Shown: piece after piece, positions 52,201 through 63,892 of the stretch | Position numbering within the stretch: position 1 is the stretch's first letter | Layout: every line of letters starts with the position of its first letter | From: Aphrocallistes beatrix | Lineage: Eukaryota; Porifera; Hexactinellida; Sceptrulophora; Aphrocallistidae | Reading direction: 5' to 3' | Assembly: GCA_963281255.1 (NCBI GenBank) | Contig: OY725497.1 | Coordinates: forward strand, 4,394,968 to 4,458,967 | DNA length: 64,000 nt | Made by a program: the position numbers and the translations under genes | Notes under the pieces: generated by a model | What the model was told of the DNA's origin: nothing | The model's database searches: none | Seen by the model: the letters and a program-made list of their open reading frames with translations, nothing else

Positions 52201-55200
52201 AATACACGGTGTAGGATTATTGGTGTTTAAATTCGCTACTCGTTATCATATCACCATTGTTGCAATTGTATATTACCGTACACTCACAGGTGGCAATATT
52301 CGGGTCCGTTTCAGAAGCAATCATTTTCCGTTTGCGAAGTGCGCTGTTCAGGAGTCTGCTACGGCAAGACATCGGTTGGTTCGATGAGCACGCCCCGGGG
52401 AAACTAACCACACGTCTCACAGAAGACCTGGATAAGATCAAAGATGGACTTGGAGAGAAATTTATTGGAGTTTTCAGGAGTTTCTCAGGAGTCATAGCAG
52501 CTCTGATGATCTCTTTTCTGAAGTGCTGGCCTCTCGTCTTAATTGTAATGGGATCTTCCATAATTGTCATCGTCCCTTTCGCTATCCTAGGTAAGTTAAA
52601 CAATTACTAAGTATCCCTCGTCGTTCGCAACGATTCCTTTCTGAGTATTCCCACAACTTTTTATGACCTGTACTTAGAACACTTATATACTATAACGAGG
52701 TAAATTTTATAAGGTGTAGCTAACATGACAATTGTCTAATGAAATTCTTGCTTTCAAGTATGATGATTAAAGTAAGTTTGATATTTTATCGAAAAAGTTA
52801 CTATATCCATCTTAAATATATTTAATTATAGTATATATGGGTGCTATGCTACTAGTGCAAGTACGAAAAGGGTGGAATCATTGGTATATGCTATATTGAC
52901 ATAACATTTCTAAAATGAATGTCCATCCATCCTTTTATCATTAATTCTTCTCACGATATAATGACATGGAAAGCAAGGGACTTTTCCACATTTACTATTT
53001 GTGTAGGCAAAGCAGATGCATTCTTCTCTGCGAAGGAGAGCACTGCCTACGCAGCCGCAGGAGCAGTGGCAGAGGAGGTGTTAGGCGCCCTGAGAACCGT
53101 GGTCGCATTCGGGGGACAAGACTACGAGATACGGCGGTATGGCAAGAAGCTGGACGGAGCCAGGAAGTACGGACTTTACAGGGGACTGTCTATTGGCTTT
53201 GCCCTGTTGTTCTTGTTCGCGATCATCTACTCGGTCGAGTCCGTCGCATTTGGGCTCTCGCAGATATTCTCTACGGTCTGCGTCTGTGATTTCGGAGACT
53301 CTCTAACTGTCATATTCTGCGTAGTCATTGCTGTGTTCATTTTCGGACAAGGAGCGAACAACTTGAGTGTCATTCAGGTAAGTTCTCAATCAGTGTGCAT
53401 TATCTAAAAAATGAAATCTTGAATACCTAAAATATTATTTTAAGAGTGTCCTGTGATTAGGGAGCTCTCGGGACAGCTGGGTTCACATTCTACGTCATCA
53501 ACAGAACGCCTCATATCGACTCGGAGCAGGAAGGAGGCATTGAACCTGAGGATTTCGTACCTGATATCGAACTGAAAGGAGTTCGCTTCAACTACCCCAC
53601 CCGTCCCACAGTCCCCGTCCTGAGAGGAGTGGATTTGTCAGTGAAAGCCGGCCAGACCATCGCCCTGGTAGGACCCAGTGGATGCGGAAAGAGCACCATC
53701 CTATCCCTGGTCCAACGGTTCTACTCCCCCAACGAAGGAGAGGTGTTGATAGGGGACAGACCTATCCAGGACTACAACTTGGAATGGCTGAGGAAGAGGA
53801 TCAGTGTTGTGAGCCAGGAGCCAATCTTGTTCGGACTGTCCATAGCGGATAACATTAGGATCGGTAAACCGGTAAGTGTGCTGTACAGATGTGTTCCTGT
53901 GTCATAACAGCAAACTAACTAAGTAGGAATGTCCATTTTGTTGAATTTGTAGCAGACACCATATTTCCTAAGTGGAGCGGTTCTGAATCTTTTAAGGTTG
54001 GCAATGGAAAATTGTTTCCACTGTGAAAGGCCGCGTACTCTGTTAAGACTGCTAGCAGTACAGTGCTTTGGTGTAGGATGCTACGATGGCTGATATCGAG
54101 GAGGCTGCTCGTGCAGCTAACGCACACGAGTTTGTGACAAACCTTCCAAACGGGTACGACACCTTGGCGGGGGACAGAGGCGCTCAGCTGAGTGGAGGGC
54201 AAAAGCAGAGGGTCGCAATCGCCCGCGCGATCGTCTCCAACCCGCTCATCCTCCTCCTGGACGAGGCGACCTCTGCCCTGGACAACCAGAGCGAGGCACA
54301 GGTCCAGGCGGCCCTGGACACAGTGTCGCAGGGCAGGACCACCATCGTGGTGGCGCACAGACTCAGCACGATACGGAATGCAGACTTGATTCTAGCTTTC
54401 AGCGAGGGAGTGATTGGAGAGCGAGGGACACACGCCGAGCTGATGCGGCAAGAAGGTGTCTACTACCAGCTGGTGGTGAGCCAGACCTACGGCTTCACTG
54501 AGGACAGCACCCCGGTGAGAGTTAGAGTTGTGGACTTAATTTCTATTTCAGTGTGCTTTCTGTGGAATTAGTATTGTAGGAGAGCAACAATACTAATTGT
54601 ATAGACACTTTGAAATGACTTGTCAACCACCGTAGTTTGCGAGCTGAGGGCAATTGTATATGGAGATATGCAATATGATTATCACTCCTAGCCATTTAAT
54701 ATTGTACGACTAGTTGGAGCAGATTTGGATTCTGCTGAACCATTAAATACAATACTTCCATCCCATCCCATCTGTGGGGACTTTTAGTGCAGTTCCTATT
54801 ATGGAGATACCTAAACTTACGGATAATACTATACCGTATTTCACTATCTCAAATTTCACACTTAGAAAGCTCTAGAATGAATATTTGAAGTGTTAAGCTA
54901 TTTACATTTACATCCCTCCGAGTTTCTTACTGGAGTTGCATATAAGAAACTCAGGCCTCTCGACCGATATTTTATTTTACGATTCCCTAGGATACACCGA
55001 ACACCAAATCTCCTCTGGTCGAATACTTCCGGTCTATCTCCAACATTTCAGCCAAGTCGCAAGACTCCCAAACACACGCTCCTGTCAAGGACACCATCAA
55101 GAAGGAGGAGCCTCTGGACGAGGATGAAGATGACGGAGGGTTTGATCCCAAGGTGTCAGGTGGAGATTGGAAATTGTTGTACCGCGCACTCAAGCTCAAC

Positions 55201-57359
55201 TCTCCCGAATGGATCCTTATTCTGATCGGCGTGATTGCGGCTGCCCTATCAGGCCTCACTTTTCCCGCTTTTGCGGTTATTTTCACTTTCCTTGTTGATG
55301 CATTCTCTAGTCTCTTCGTTGAAGGAATTCGAAACAACTGCACTTACTCATACAGTGTGTTCTCACTCTGTCAGTCCTCATTCCAATTGACCGTCCCCGC
55401 TTCTTGCTTGCCACAATCCGGGGACAACACTGTTTTCATCGTGGTTGTGCTCATGTTCTCCTTCCTCGGATTCTACAGCGGTATTCTCACACTAATCAGA
55501 AGCATAACTTTCACTGTGTCGGCAGAGAGGCTGAGTAGGCGGATCAGAGAACTCGTGTTCAAGTCTATTATTAAGCAGGACATCGGGTTCTTTGACGACC
55601 CCAAGCGAAGCGTTGGGCGTCTTCTGGTTAGACTTTCCACAGACAGTACTCAGGTCAGTCCTGTTTGATTTAATGAAGTAGACACAGGTACGTATGTACT
55701 ATTGCAATTTGCTTATTAGGTGAGCGGGATAACAGGCATCCGTATCGGTGTCTACATGGAGATGATCGTCTCACTGATTGGAGGTACAATTATCTCGTTT
55801 GTGTATGGATGGCCCATCGCCTTACTCATCCTCTTGTTCGTACCATTAATCACGTTCGTGCTGATAATCAAGAACAAGCTAGATGGTGGAATAACAACCA
55901 TTCACTCCTACGAGAATGCGACTAAGATCGCAGTTGAGTCTCTGGAGAACATCCGCACCGTCCAGGTTAGCTAGAGTGCATACCTATGCACGGTTAATGT
56001 CACCAACGTTTTCCTATCTAAATATGCTTCCTTAACCGATCCTCCTGCCTAGATATTCACGTCAGAAAGAAAGTTCTATCAGGAGTACTCCTCAAGTCTG
56101 AGGCAGCCGTTGAAGCGATCTCTTGCGACTGCGCAATTCTCGGGGATAGGTAGCTCCATCGCAGACGGACTACAGTACTGGTCCTATGGAATTATGTTCG
56201 CTTTCGGAACTTACCTCATCACGCTCTGTCCTTGCAACCCTGCATTCCTAACCATTGATAGGTTGTTTGGGTCCTTTTTCGGGATATTTCTGGGAGCAGC
56301 TGGAGCCGCTAATGCCAACGCGTTTGCTCCGGATTTAGAAAAGGCGAAGAAGTCTGCGAGGAGGATCTATGCGCTCGTAGACGCTCGTCCTATCCTGGAA
56401 CCAGACTCCACCAAACCAGCAGTAAGTCCTTCTTTCTCTGAATCCAATTATATTACACTTAAATGGTACTGTTAGGGTCTTATATACTGCGTGATCATGC
56501 ACGTTATTTGTGATTTAAATAGAGATGAAAGATCCTATTTATTTCACATTAAATGCCTAATGAATGATCTGTTCTTCAGATTGATGACGCGAGGGGAGGA
56601 ATCAAGTTCACAGATGTGAAGTTTCGGTACGAGACACGGCCTAACATCCCGGTTCTGGAGGGCCTGTCCCTGCAGCTGGAGCCTGGCCAGTCACTGGCCC
56701 TGGTGGGTCCCAGCGGGTGCGGGAAGAGTACCATCGTGTCTCTCATAATGCGCTTCTACGACCCGACGGGAGGGGAGGTACAGATCGACGACACTCCCAT
56801 CATGGGGCTAGACACGGGAGCTCTGAGGAGGAACATCGGGATAGTGTTCCAGGAGCCGGTGCTCTTCGACACCTCCGTATCCGACAACATTAAGTACGGG
56901 GCCTTGTACCGTGACGTCACTCAGGAAGAAGTTATTGAGGCAGCGAAGAAGGCTAACATCCACGATTTCATTTCGTCCCTGCCTGAGGGGTACAACACGA
57001 GGGTAGGGGAGAAGGGGACGCAGATGTCCGGTGGGGAGAAGCAGAGGATCGCCATCGCAAGAGCGCTGCTTCGAGACCCCAAAATCCTCCTCCTCGACGA
57101 GGCTACCTCCGCCCTTGACGCCGAGTCGGAGAAAGTGGTCCAAGCAGCTCTGGACAAAGCGAAGCTGGGCCGCAGCACCGTGATGATTGCACACCGCCTG
57201 TCCACCATCATCGACCTCGACAAGATAGCCGTGATTAACAACGGGAAGGTAGTGGAGATCGGGTCTCACGAGTTTCTGGTTAATGCTAAAGGAGTTTACA
57301 ATAAACTGTGGTTAGCTACTCAGGGAATCATGAACGAGAAGGGTGATGTGGACATTTAG
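49229..57359 (+). CDS. ABCB full transporter (P-glycoprotein-like), copy 1
   Basis: Ten coding exons: 49229-49655, 49709-50046, 52290-52590, 53007-53377, 53461-53871, 54077-54514, 54991-55653, 55720-55965, 56053-56421, 56580-57359. They join in frame to 1447 residues. ABCB full transporters export hydrophobic compounds across the plasma membrane. Layout is TMD1-NBD1-TMD2-NBD2. NBD1 has Walker [10 protein letters not shown] at about 549, signature LSGGQKQR at about 654 and Walker [13 protein letters not shown] at about 674. NBD2 has Walker [10 protein letters not shown] at about 1231, a variant signature MSGGEKQR at about 1337 and Walker [13 protein letters not shown] at about 1360. Extra length against human ABCB1 (1280) comes from a lysine-rich N-terminus, a cysteine-rich first extracellular loop of about 90 residues and an acidic linker. 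Intron 2 contains an antisense ADAP gene. Confidence 0.92.
50633..51691 (-). CDS. ADAP1: ArfGAP with dual PH domains (centaurin-alpha)
   Basis: Intronless, 352 residues, antisense inside intron 2 of ABCB copy 1. ADAP proteins are phosphoinositide-binding GTPase activators for Arf6-type small GTPases at membranes. The N-terminal ArfGAP zinc finger shows [20 protein letters not shown] followed by CKVC (CX2C...CX2C) and the arginine finger in GIHRGLG (about residues 20-52). A first PH domain is at about 133-235 ([20 protein letters not shown]), and a second at about 250-350 ([20 protein letters not shown]). Length and order match human ADAP1/ADAP2 (about 375-380). The intron-free structure in an intron of another gene suggests origin by retroposition. 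Copy 2 of the host intron lacks it. I cannot choose between ADAP1 and ADAP2. Confidence 0.93.
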   Translation of the reverse strand: MASNTSTKKVLEEVMGRDANKSCADCGLQDPDWCNIRVGVLICKVCAGIHRGLGASLNRVKSIKLDSWNLDETDKITGNEINAELEKFIPVYYTKPKPTSQTAVKESFIWSKYEGRLFQDEVRLKESTIGSGEKNGFLHKKGKSKETWKPRFFVLKGDQLEYFIKIDDTQPKACVPIKDIGLNLEEINENMFAMAISYYGASRSYYAYSDNNMLTIEWYYTILCAQHKIALEGEGGGFEASLLGGHLQRSGYLYKPGPAAKDAWRKRWFFLNKGYLSYYKEKLDPHPKGEIKLGKKTDGFEVRAGDTEHLKQAPFEHTFQLQTPGRKFKLCAETRDDMVNWVKLLDKTINEL

Positions 57360-58099
57360 CGTCATGCTAGTTAACAGTATACTATACAAGAATACTAATA
57401 GTACTCAGTTTAACTCTTCTTTTCTAGTTTTATATATATGTGTTGATCAGCTCTTTGATCAGATTAGTTCTCAATCATTCATTTAGATTTTGTACTTTCT
57501 ATATATTAAGGATATTAAAGAGTTACACTGATTGATTTATTCAAAGTAGCTAAGAGAACCGTAAATGCAGTACCTATCTAGTAAATATACTTTGTGTTTA
57601 CATAGTAAGACTATCCTTTAATTTGGTTTCAAAAAGTAGGAATATATTAATGAATAAAAATAACTCTCTACTTGGTATCCAACTTATTCAACAAAAACAT
57701 CAGGAATGGTTTTGAGAAAATGTCAGTCGACAGACCGATAGTGCATCTCCAGTAAGTGACTCAAAGGACGTGAAATGTGAATATTCTAGCACGTAAATAT
57801 ACAGTATGATATTCGGAGAATACTCTGGTCCAGTTAAGATCATAAATATGAATTAATACCAAGGTGTTAAAGATTAATTTATTTGCATAATATATGACAA
57901 TAGTTGTGTTGGAAACAATTTTTCATGTAAACCAATCAGATTTCAAGTTTAGAGTTATGCACACTCCCTATTAATAAATTAAAGTTAACATTCAGTAAAA
58001 AGGGTCGAATTTGAAAATTTCAGAAAAAGCCTTGGTTATTCAAAGAACTTGTTAAACTTCTCATTCTCCACCTAAAAACCCAAAATAATCAGAGGAAGC
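57360..58099. other. Intergenic region after ABCB copy 1
   Basis: 740 bp of AT-rich sequence, no feature recognised beyond the presumed 3' untranslated region of copy 1. Confidence 0.45.
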
Positions 58100-58490
58100 A
58101 ACAACTTGCAAATTGATCTTTTAGCAAAATTTATAACTCCCAATCCTTTGTGGCAGCATAACTCAGCGATTTTTCGTGCTGTCTTGATTCTCTTGGCGGG
58201 AATCTCCGCTGGATGGTCTCAGCTGAATCGAGATAGGAGGCCGTTTTTGCGAGTTATGGTGAATTATAATCACTTGCTAACAGTCCAGACAGGATACAAA
58301 CCATTTAGTCGGATCGAGGACTACCCTCCTGATGAGTCCTTGAGATGGGACGAAATCCGTCCACCGTTCTCATGTACGGGGACCTGACACAGCAGCTTCG
58401 GACTGCGTAACGGTCTACTCTAACTGCGCTGGTTGCTGAACAGGTTTTGGTCTTTCCTGCAACAAGCACTGTGAGTGAGTAATCATATTT
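58100..58490 (+). pseudogene. Disrupted short secreted cysteine-rich protein candidate
   Basis: A more GC-balanced island between the two ABCB genes. An open frame to a TGA at 58387 contains a signal-peptide-like stretch (AVLILLAGISAGWSQ, about 58165-58209) followed by about 60 polar residues. Just after the stop, another frame (about 58385-58478) reads a cysteine-dense segment (two CxxC- or CxxxC-spaced groups), broken by one more in-frame TGA. The picture is a small secreted Cys-rich protein damaged by one frameshift and one stop, or exons I cannot connect. Family unknown. Confidence 0.3.
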
Positions 58491-58789
58491 TCATACTTTC
58501 ACACCTTTACAAAACTATATTTAAGTATTAATTAATGAGATCTTAACGGCTGATACATAAGGTATTTTACTACGTATGTAGAATCCGATTTCCATACGGT
58601 GAATATTTCATGTAAATTAGCATGTGTATATATGCATTTTATTCACATCTTTGATCGATCTGGAGCTGCACTATCGTTCTGTCACCGACATGCGTATTTA
58701 ATTAGTTTTTCATTAATTTTAACCTTTAATCTTTTGAGCGGTAACGTTGAGTTGCAAATTAGTAATTATAAGTTTATTTAGTTGTATTT

Positions 58790-59385
58790 AGCTAAAATGA
58801 TTTGCTTGCCAGTATTGAGTTGCAATTCATAATTGATTTATAACTTAAACACCACAAGATCTAACTGATATGTACATTGTCATTCTACACACACTACCTC
58901 ATGATCCACCTCTGTCTGACCGTATGCTTCCTGATACGCTATAAAAAGATTTTTACAGCCAAGGTCCCATTATCTGAAACAGGTATGATAATAATAAAAA
59001 ATTATAATATTATTGTGGGGTACACTGGTACAGGGGGTCGGATAAATGGGGTTTTAATGTGCTCTAAATATTTGCGTGGATTTTCGTTGTGAAGAGTCAA
59101 TCACTTCATACAATACGAGTATAACAATAGCAGAACTAGAATTTGTTACTTAACTATAGCATTTACTATTTATAGAAGAACTACCACCATTTTTATAATT
59201 TCCCATCTATTTGATGACGTCATGATAGCTATCACAGCTTGGAGTATTGTTTGTGTAAATGTGCGATTTAATATTTGTGTTTAAATATCTCCTAATACTG
59301 AATTCCAGTTATTAATTTTAACACTCATGTTGATCACATTCAAACATTTGTATCTTTATTACAGAACTTCAAGCATCAGAATAGA
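58790..59385. repeat. Upstream region of ABCB copy 2, diverged duplicate of 48497-49228
   Basis: Contains blocks related to the copy 1 upstream region, ending with the near-identical leader TCTTTATTACAGAACTTCAA before the ATG at 59386 (compare CCTTTATTACAGAACTACAA at 49196). The duplication unit thus included several hundred bp of 5' flank. Confidence 0.65.
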
Positions 59386-62300
59386 ATGGCAAATGAAGCG
59401 GAAAGGAGTTTAGCACCTCTCGTCATAGCAAACCAGGAAAACGAGATGTCACTCAACAATCTGAAGCAGAAAGAGTTATCTGACAGTGCGATTGTAGCTG
59501 AGAAGCAAGAATCGCCTGGTCAGATGGACGTCGATAAGAAGAAGAGTTGGAAAGATATGTTCAAACGAGATAAGGATAAGAAAGAGAAAGAAGAGGAGTA
59601 TCCACCTGTCAATCCTTTCAAAATATTTGCATTCGCTTCCAAGTTTGAGCTTTTGCTCATTTGTATCGGTCTGGTGACAGGGGTGATACAAGGTGCCGCT
59701 TTCCCGCTTAGTTTTCTCGTAATCGGAGAAGCCTTTGACGCTTTCTTCACTTTCCAAGCTGCGAGTCAAGGATGTGCCAGCAATTTCTTTGCTAACACCA
59801 CCAGTCTTACAGGTAAAGTATTAACTTCATCTCCATGAGAATATGTGTTATACATATTTTTGTAGCTGCCTGTGCTCAGAGCCTTATGTCCAGTAATCTT
59901 ACGATGGGGCTGATCTCTAATGGCACCATTAATCCCCGCTCCAGCTGGTTCTTATGCACAGCAAGCAATCAGGGCATCTCCTTGACCCCGTCCATCTTGT
60001 CTGTACTCACGACCCCCGTCATCTCTCAGTACTGTGACTCCACTTACGACCGACTAAGGTTCACAGACAGTGCTGGATGCTGTGGAGTGTATGATGCGTG
60101 TATTTCTGGAGCTAGAGACAATCTGTACAATGATGTGCTGCTGTGTATATGCCTAATCCTCGTCGGTCTCGGATTTCTTGTCGCCTTCTGCTCATATATT
60201 TCAGTAAGTTTGACATTTTATTTAGTTACCTCTCCATTATATGATAGAAACACAGTTACTTATTCCAAGACTTTTGAGTCTGTGCGAGAGAAAATCTGAA
60301 ATTCTGACTTTCTCTGTAAACAATATTCTAGGAAAATCATGGATCTAAAATGGATGAAATTTCAAATCTTTGATACGACACTTCGCAGCACTTTTATTCT
60401 ACAGAATTATGTCTCAAAAGCTAACATAGGAAATTTAGATATCTAGAATCCGATTTCGCCTTGAGAAAGATACAGAGATAACATACAGACACCTTCGTTT
60501 CTATCTTAAATTTGGATTCCATGAATTCAAATTTAAGATAGAAACGAGGTCTCAATAACCAATTCTTATAGTCCTGTTTTACTGTGTGGGCTGGATATAC
60601 GTATATACATGTAGGGACATATTTCAGAGAAGTTCATCTGCTACACTATCAGTTTGTGACCTTTTAATTAACCGTACACTCACAGGTGGCAATATTCGGG
60701 TCCGTTTCAGAAGCAATCATTTTCCGGTTGCGAAGTGCGCTGTTCAGGAGTCTGCTGCGGCAAGACATCGGTTGGTTCGATGAGCACGCCCCGGGAAAAC
60801 TAACCACACGTCTCACAGAAGATCTGGATAAGATCAAAGATGGACTTGGAGAGAAATTTGTTGGAGTTTTCAGGAGTTTCTCAGGAGTCATAGCAGCTCT
60901 GATGATCTCCTTTCTGAAGTGCTGGCCTCTCGTCTTAATTGTAATGGGATCTGCAATAATTGTCATCGTCCCTTTCGCTATCCTAGGTAATTATACTTTC
61001 AACAATTCATAAGTAAATTAGTATTGAGTTTTGGCCCATATTTTATGAGTTCTAATCATGTCCGTGCTGCTCCTTCAGGACTTTTAGTGCAGCTCCTATT
61101 ACAGATGTCCTATGGGGATGGACGTTGTACCACTTCCATCTTCAGACAGCTGAAGTTTGATATAATTGGTTATAGCGACTGGGCATATAAATAATTCATA
61201 ATTACTCCCTAAACTTGAAATCTGATAAGTTGACATAAAATATATTGTTTACAAAATAATTCATGTTAAATATTATGTAAATAATCATTTCTAACACCTT
61301 TGACATTGATTCATACGATCGCGCTTCGCTTGCTTGCGCTTATTTATCAGTTTAAACAATTGAATTTCGTTATTTCTCGCAGGCAGGGCCGATGCATTCT
61401 TCTCTGCGAAGGAGAGCACTGCGTACGCAGCCGCAGGAGCAGTGGCAGAGGAGGTGTTAGGCGCCCTGAGAACCGTGGTGGCATTCGGGGGACAAGACTA
61501 CGAGATACGGCGGTATGGCAAGAAGCTGGACGGAGCCAGGAAGTACGGACTTTACAGGGGACTGACTATCGGTGGTTCAATATTCTTTCTGTTCGCAATT
61601 CTCTACTCGGTCGAGTCCGTCGCATTTGGGCTCTCGCAGATATTCTCTACGATCTGTGTCTGTGATTTCGGAGACTCTCTAACTGTCATATTCTGCGTAG
61701 TCATTGCTGTGTTCATTTTCGGACAAGGAGCGAACAACTTAAATGTCATTCAGGTAAGTTCTCAGTTCTCAGTTCTCAGTTATGAATAGTTGATGTGGGA
61801 CAATTGATCAGACAAAATTGGTCATATTTGGTAATGACATACATGAGCAATGTGATTAGGGAGCTATCGGGACAGCTGGGTTCACGTTCTACGTCATCGA
61901 CAGAACGCCGCATATCGACTCGGAGCAGGAAGGAGGCATTGAACCTGAGGATTTCGTGCCTGATATCGAACTGAAAGGAGTTCGCTTCAACTACCCCACC
62001 CGTCCCACAGTCCCCGTCCTGAGAGGAGTGGATTTGTCAGTGAAAGCCGGCCAGACCATCGCCCTGGTAGGACCCAGTGGATGCGGAAAGAGCACCATCC
62101 TATCCCTGGTCCAACGGTTCTACTCCCCCAACGAAGGAGAGGTGTTGATAGGGGACAGACCTATCCAGGACTACAACTTGGAATGGCTGAGGAAGAGGAT
62201 CAGTGTTGTGAGCCAGGAGCCCATCTTGTTCGGACTGTCCATAGCGGATAACATTAGGATCGGTAAACCGGTAAGTGTGCTGTACAGATGTGTTCCTGTG

Positions 62301-62905
62301 ACGTAACAGCAAACTAACTAAGTATCAATGTCCATTTTGACAATCCATTGAATTGATAGTAACTAAATAATACGCATTATTACTGCCATATAGTCAGTCT
62401 ATACGATTTCGTATGAGAATCGATCTGTGAGAGTGCTCACGTATCCGAATGATTCCTCTTCATCCAGGATGCTACGATGGCTGATATCGAGGAGGCTGCT
62501 CGTGCAGCTAACGCACACGAGTTTGTGACAAACCTTCCAAACGGGTACGACACCTTGGCGGGGGACAGAGGCGCTCAGCTGAGTGGAGGGCAAAAGCAGA
62601 GGGTCGCAATCGCCCGCGCGATCGTCTCCAACCCGCTCATCCTCCTCCTGGACGAGGCGACCTCTGCCCTGGACAACCAGAGCGAGGCACAGGTCCAGGC
62701 GGCCCTGGACACAGTGTCGCAGGGCAGGACCACCATCGTGGTGGCGCACAGACTCAGCACGATACGGAATGCAGACTTGATTCTAGCTTTCAGCGAGGGA
62801 GTGATTGGAGAGCGAGGGACACACGCCGAGCTGATGCGGCAAGAAGGTGTCTACTACCAGCTGGTGGTGAGCCAGACCTACGGCTTCACTGAGGCCAGCA
62901 CCCCG
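59386..62905 (+). CDS. ABCB full transporter, tandem copy 2 (3' half outside window)
   Basis: Six coding exons visible: 59386-59812, 59866-60203, 60686-60986, 61383-61753, 61860-62270, 62468-62905. Their lengths (427, 338, 301, 371, 411, 438 nt) are exactly those of exons 1-6 in copy 1. They encode TMD1 and NBD1 (Walker [30 protein letters not shown]), about 762 residues. Exons 2, 5 and 6 are almost identical to copy 1. The visible differences cluster at the first about 25 codons ([20 protein letters not shown]) and in one membrane segment of exon 4 ([14 protein letters not shown] instead of [14 protein letters not shown]). Intron 2 is 482 bp and lacks the ADAP gene. The remaining exons (TMD2, NBD2) should follow beyond base 64000; intron 6 is already over 1.09 kb. 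Confidence 0.92.
60496..60546. repeat. Perfect 19-bp inverted repeat in intron 2 of ABCB copy 2
   Basis: CGTTTCTATCTTAAATTTG and its exact reverse complement, separated by 13 bp, would form a strong hairpin. Not present in copy 1. Confidence 0.85.
61319..61340. repeat. GC-rich repeat GCGCTTCGCTTGCTTGCGC, copy 2
   Basis: Same 19-bp core as at 9669-9697, here in intron 3 of ABCB copy 2, followed by AT-rich DNA. Confidence 0.7.
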
Positions 62906-63045
62906 GTGAGAGTTAGAGTTGTTACGCTTAGATTCACTTAGATAGACACGTATAGTATAGGAAATGTAGTAATTGGTGACTTCTTCTGTAATCAAAATTC
63001 CGTTACGCAAATTTAATAGGTCAGATTTAACAATGGGGTAAGAAA

Positions 63046-63240
63046 TCTTATATATTAAAACTCTAGGATTTTTGTTTTTGTTTGTTTGTTTGTCCGAATT
63101 GATTGAAGAATTGGCAAGTCGTAGAGATACGAAAATTGGCATGTAGGTGTCAAATGATGAATCTAGGATTAAGTTCGAAGATCTAAGCAAAATGTTCACA
63201 CCTCGCCGAAATAGGTGACAAAATGTGCTGACCAATCAAT
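63046..63240 (+). mobile_element. Helitron-like 5' end, copy in intron 6 of ABCB copy 2
   Basis: Starts TCTTATATATTAAAACTCTA after an A, then GTTTGTCCGAATTGATTGAA and GAAAATTGGCATGTAGGTGT. The beginning TC, the T/A-rich start and the lack of inverted repeats resemble non-autonomous Helitrons. The 3' end is not certain; it may be the GC-rich repeat at 63781-63810. The same start recurs at 63893, and diverged pieces lie at 23487-23640 (minus), near 45215-45310 and near 50105-50240. Confidence 0.5.
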
Positions 63241-63780
63241 TTCGATTATTTTATAATGCAAATACATTGGAATAAAATAGTAGTGACTTATGCATACATT
63301 CTAAAGGACTATTTGTGATTGAAATTCATTGGTTTATGTGAGAACCAATCAATTATCAGCCTTTTATAATGCCATTTACACGATTCTATTTCATATAAAT
63401 GATTACATACTGCTATTTTGAGTCTATAATTTGATTGTTAACAACAATTAAAGTGTGTTATATGCTACGATCAATCAATTCGATCATAAAATAACTTTTA
63501 ATGACATGGACTGGAATTGATTATTTAAGTATAATAATCTTTAGCAATGTGAACTTTGTGTATTTAAATTGAGCTTACATTCAGGATTAGTTGACTTAAT
63601 ACGAAGTAAATTATATTTATCACGAAACAAAATTTCTGCTACAGTTCTGATTTCATTAATGTAACCGTAGACAAATGACAATCCAGCGTACTTAGTATAA
63701 AACAAGAAAGCGGCGTATTGTTTCTCTAATATCCCCAAGCGCCCACTGGGTAAATCTGCAGACACGCAGTGTCTGTAAGC

Positions 63781-63810
63781 CGCGCAGCGCAAGCAAGCGA
63801 AGCGCGCTTG
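63781..63810 (-). repeat. GC-rich repeat, copy 3 (reverse)
   Basis: Reverse complement of the 9669-9697 repeat, with CGCGC / GCGCG flanks able to pair. It lies directly before an AT-only tract. Confidence 0.7.
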
Positions 63811-63892
63811 TTATATAATAATTATATAATTATTATATAATTATTATTAAATTATTATATAATTATTATATAATTATTGTACAATTATTATA
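63811..63892. repeat. AT-only tandem repeat
   Basis: About 80 bp of repeated TTATATAATTATTATATAAT-like units, almost free of G and C, between the GC-rich repeat and the next Helitron-like start. Confidence 0.85.
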
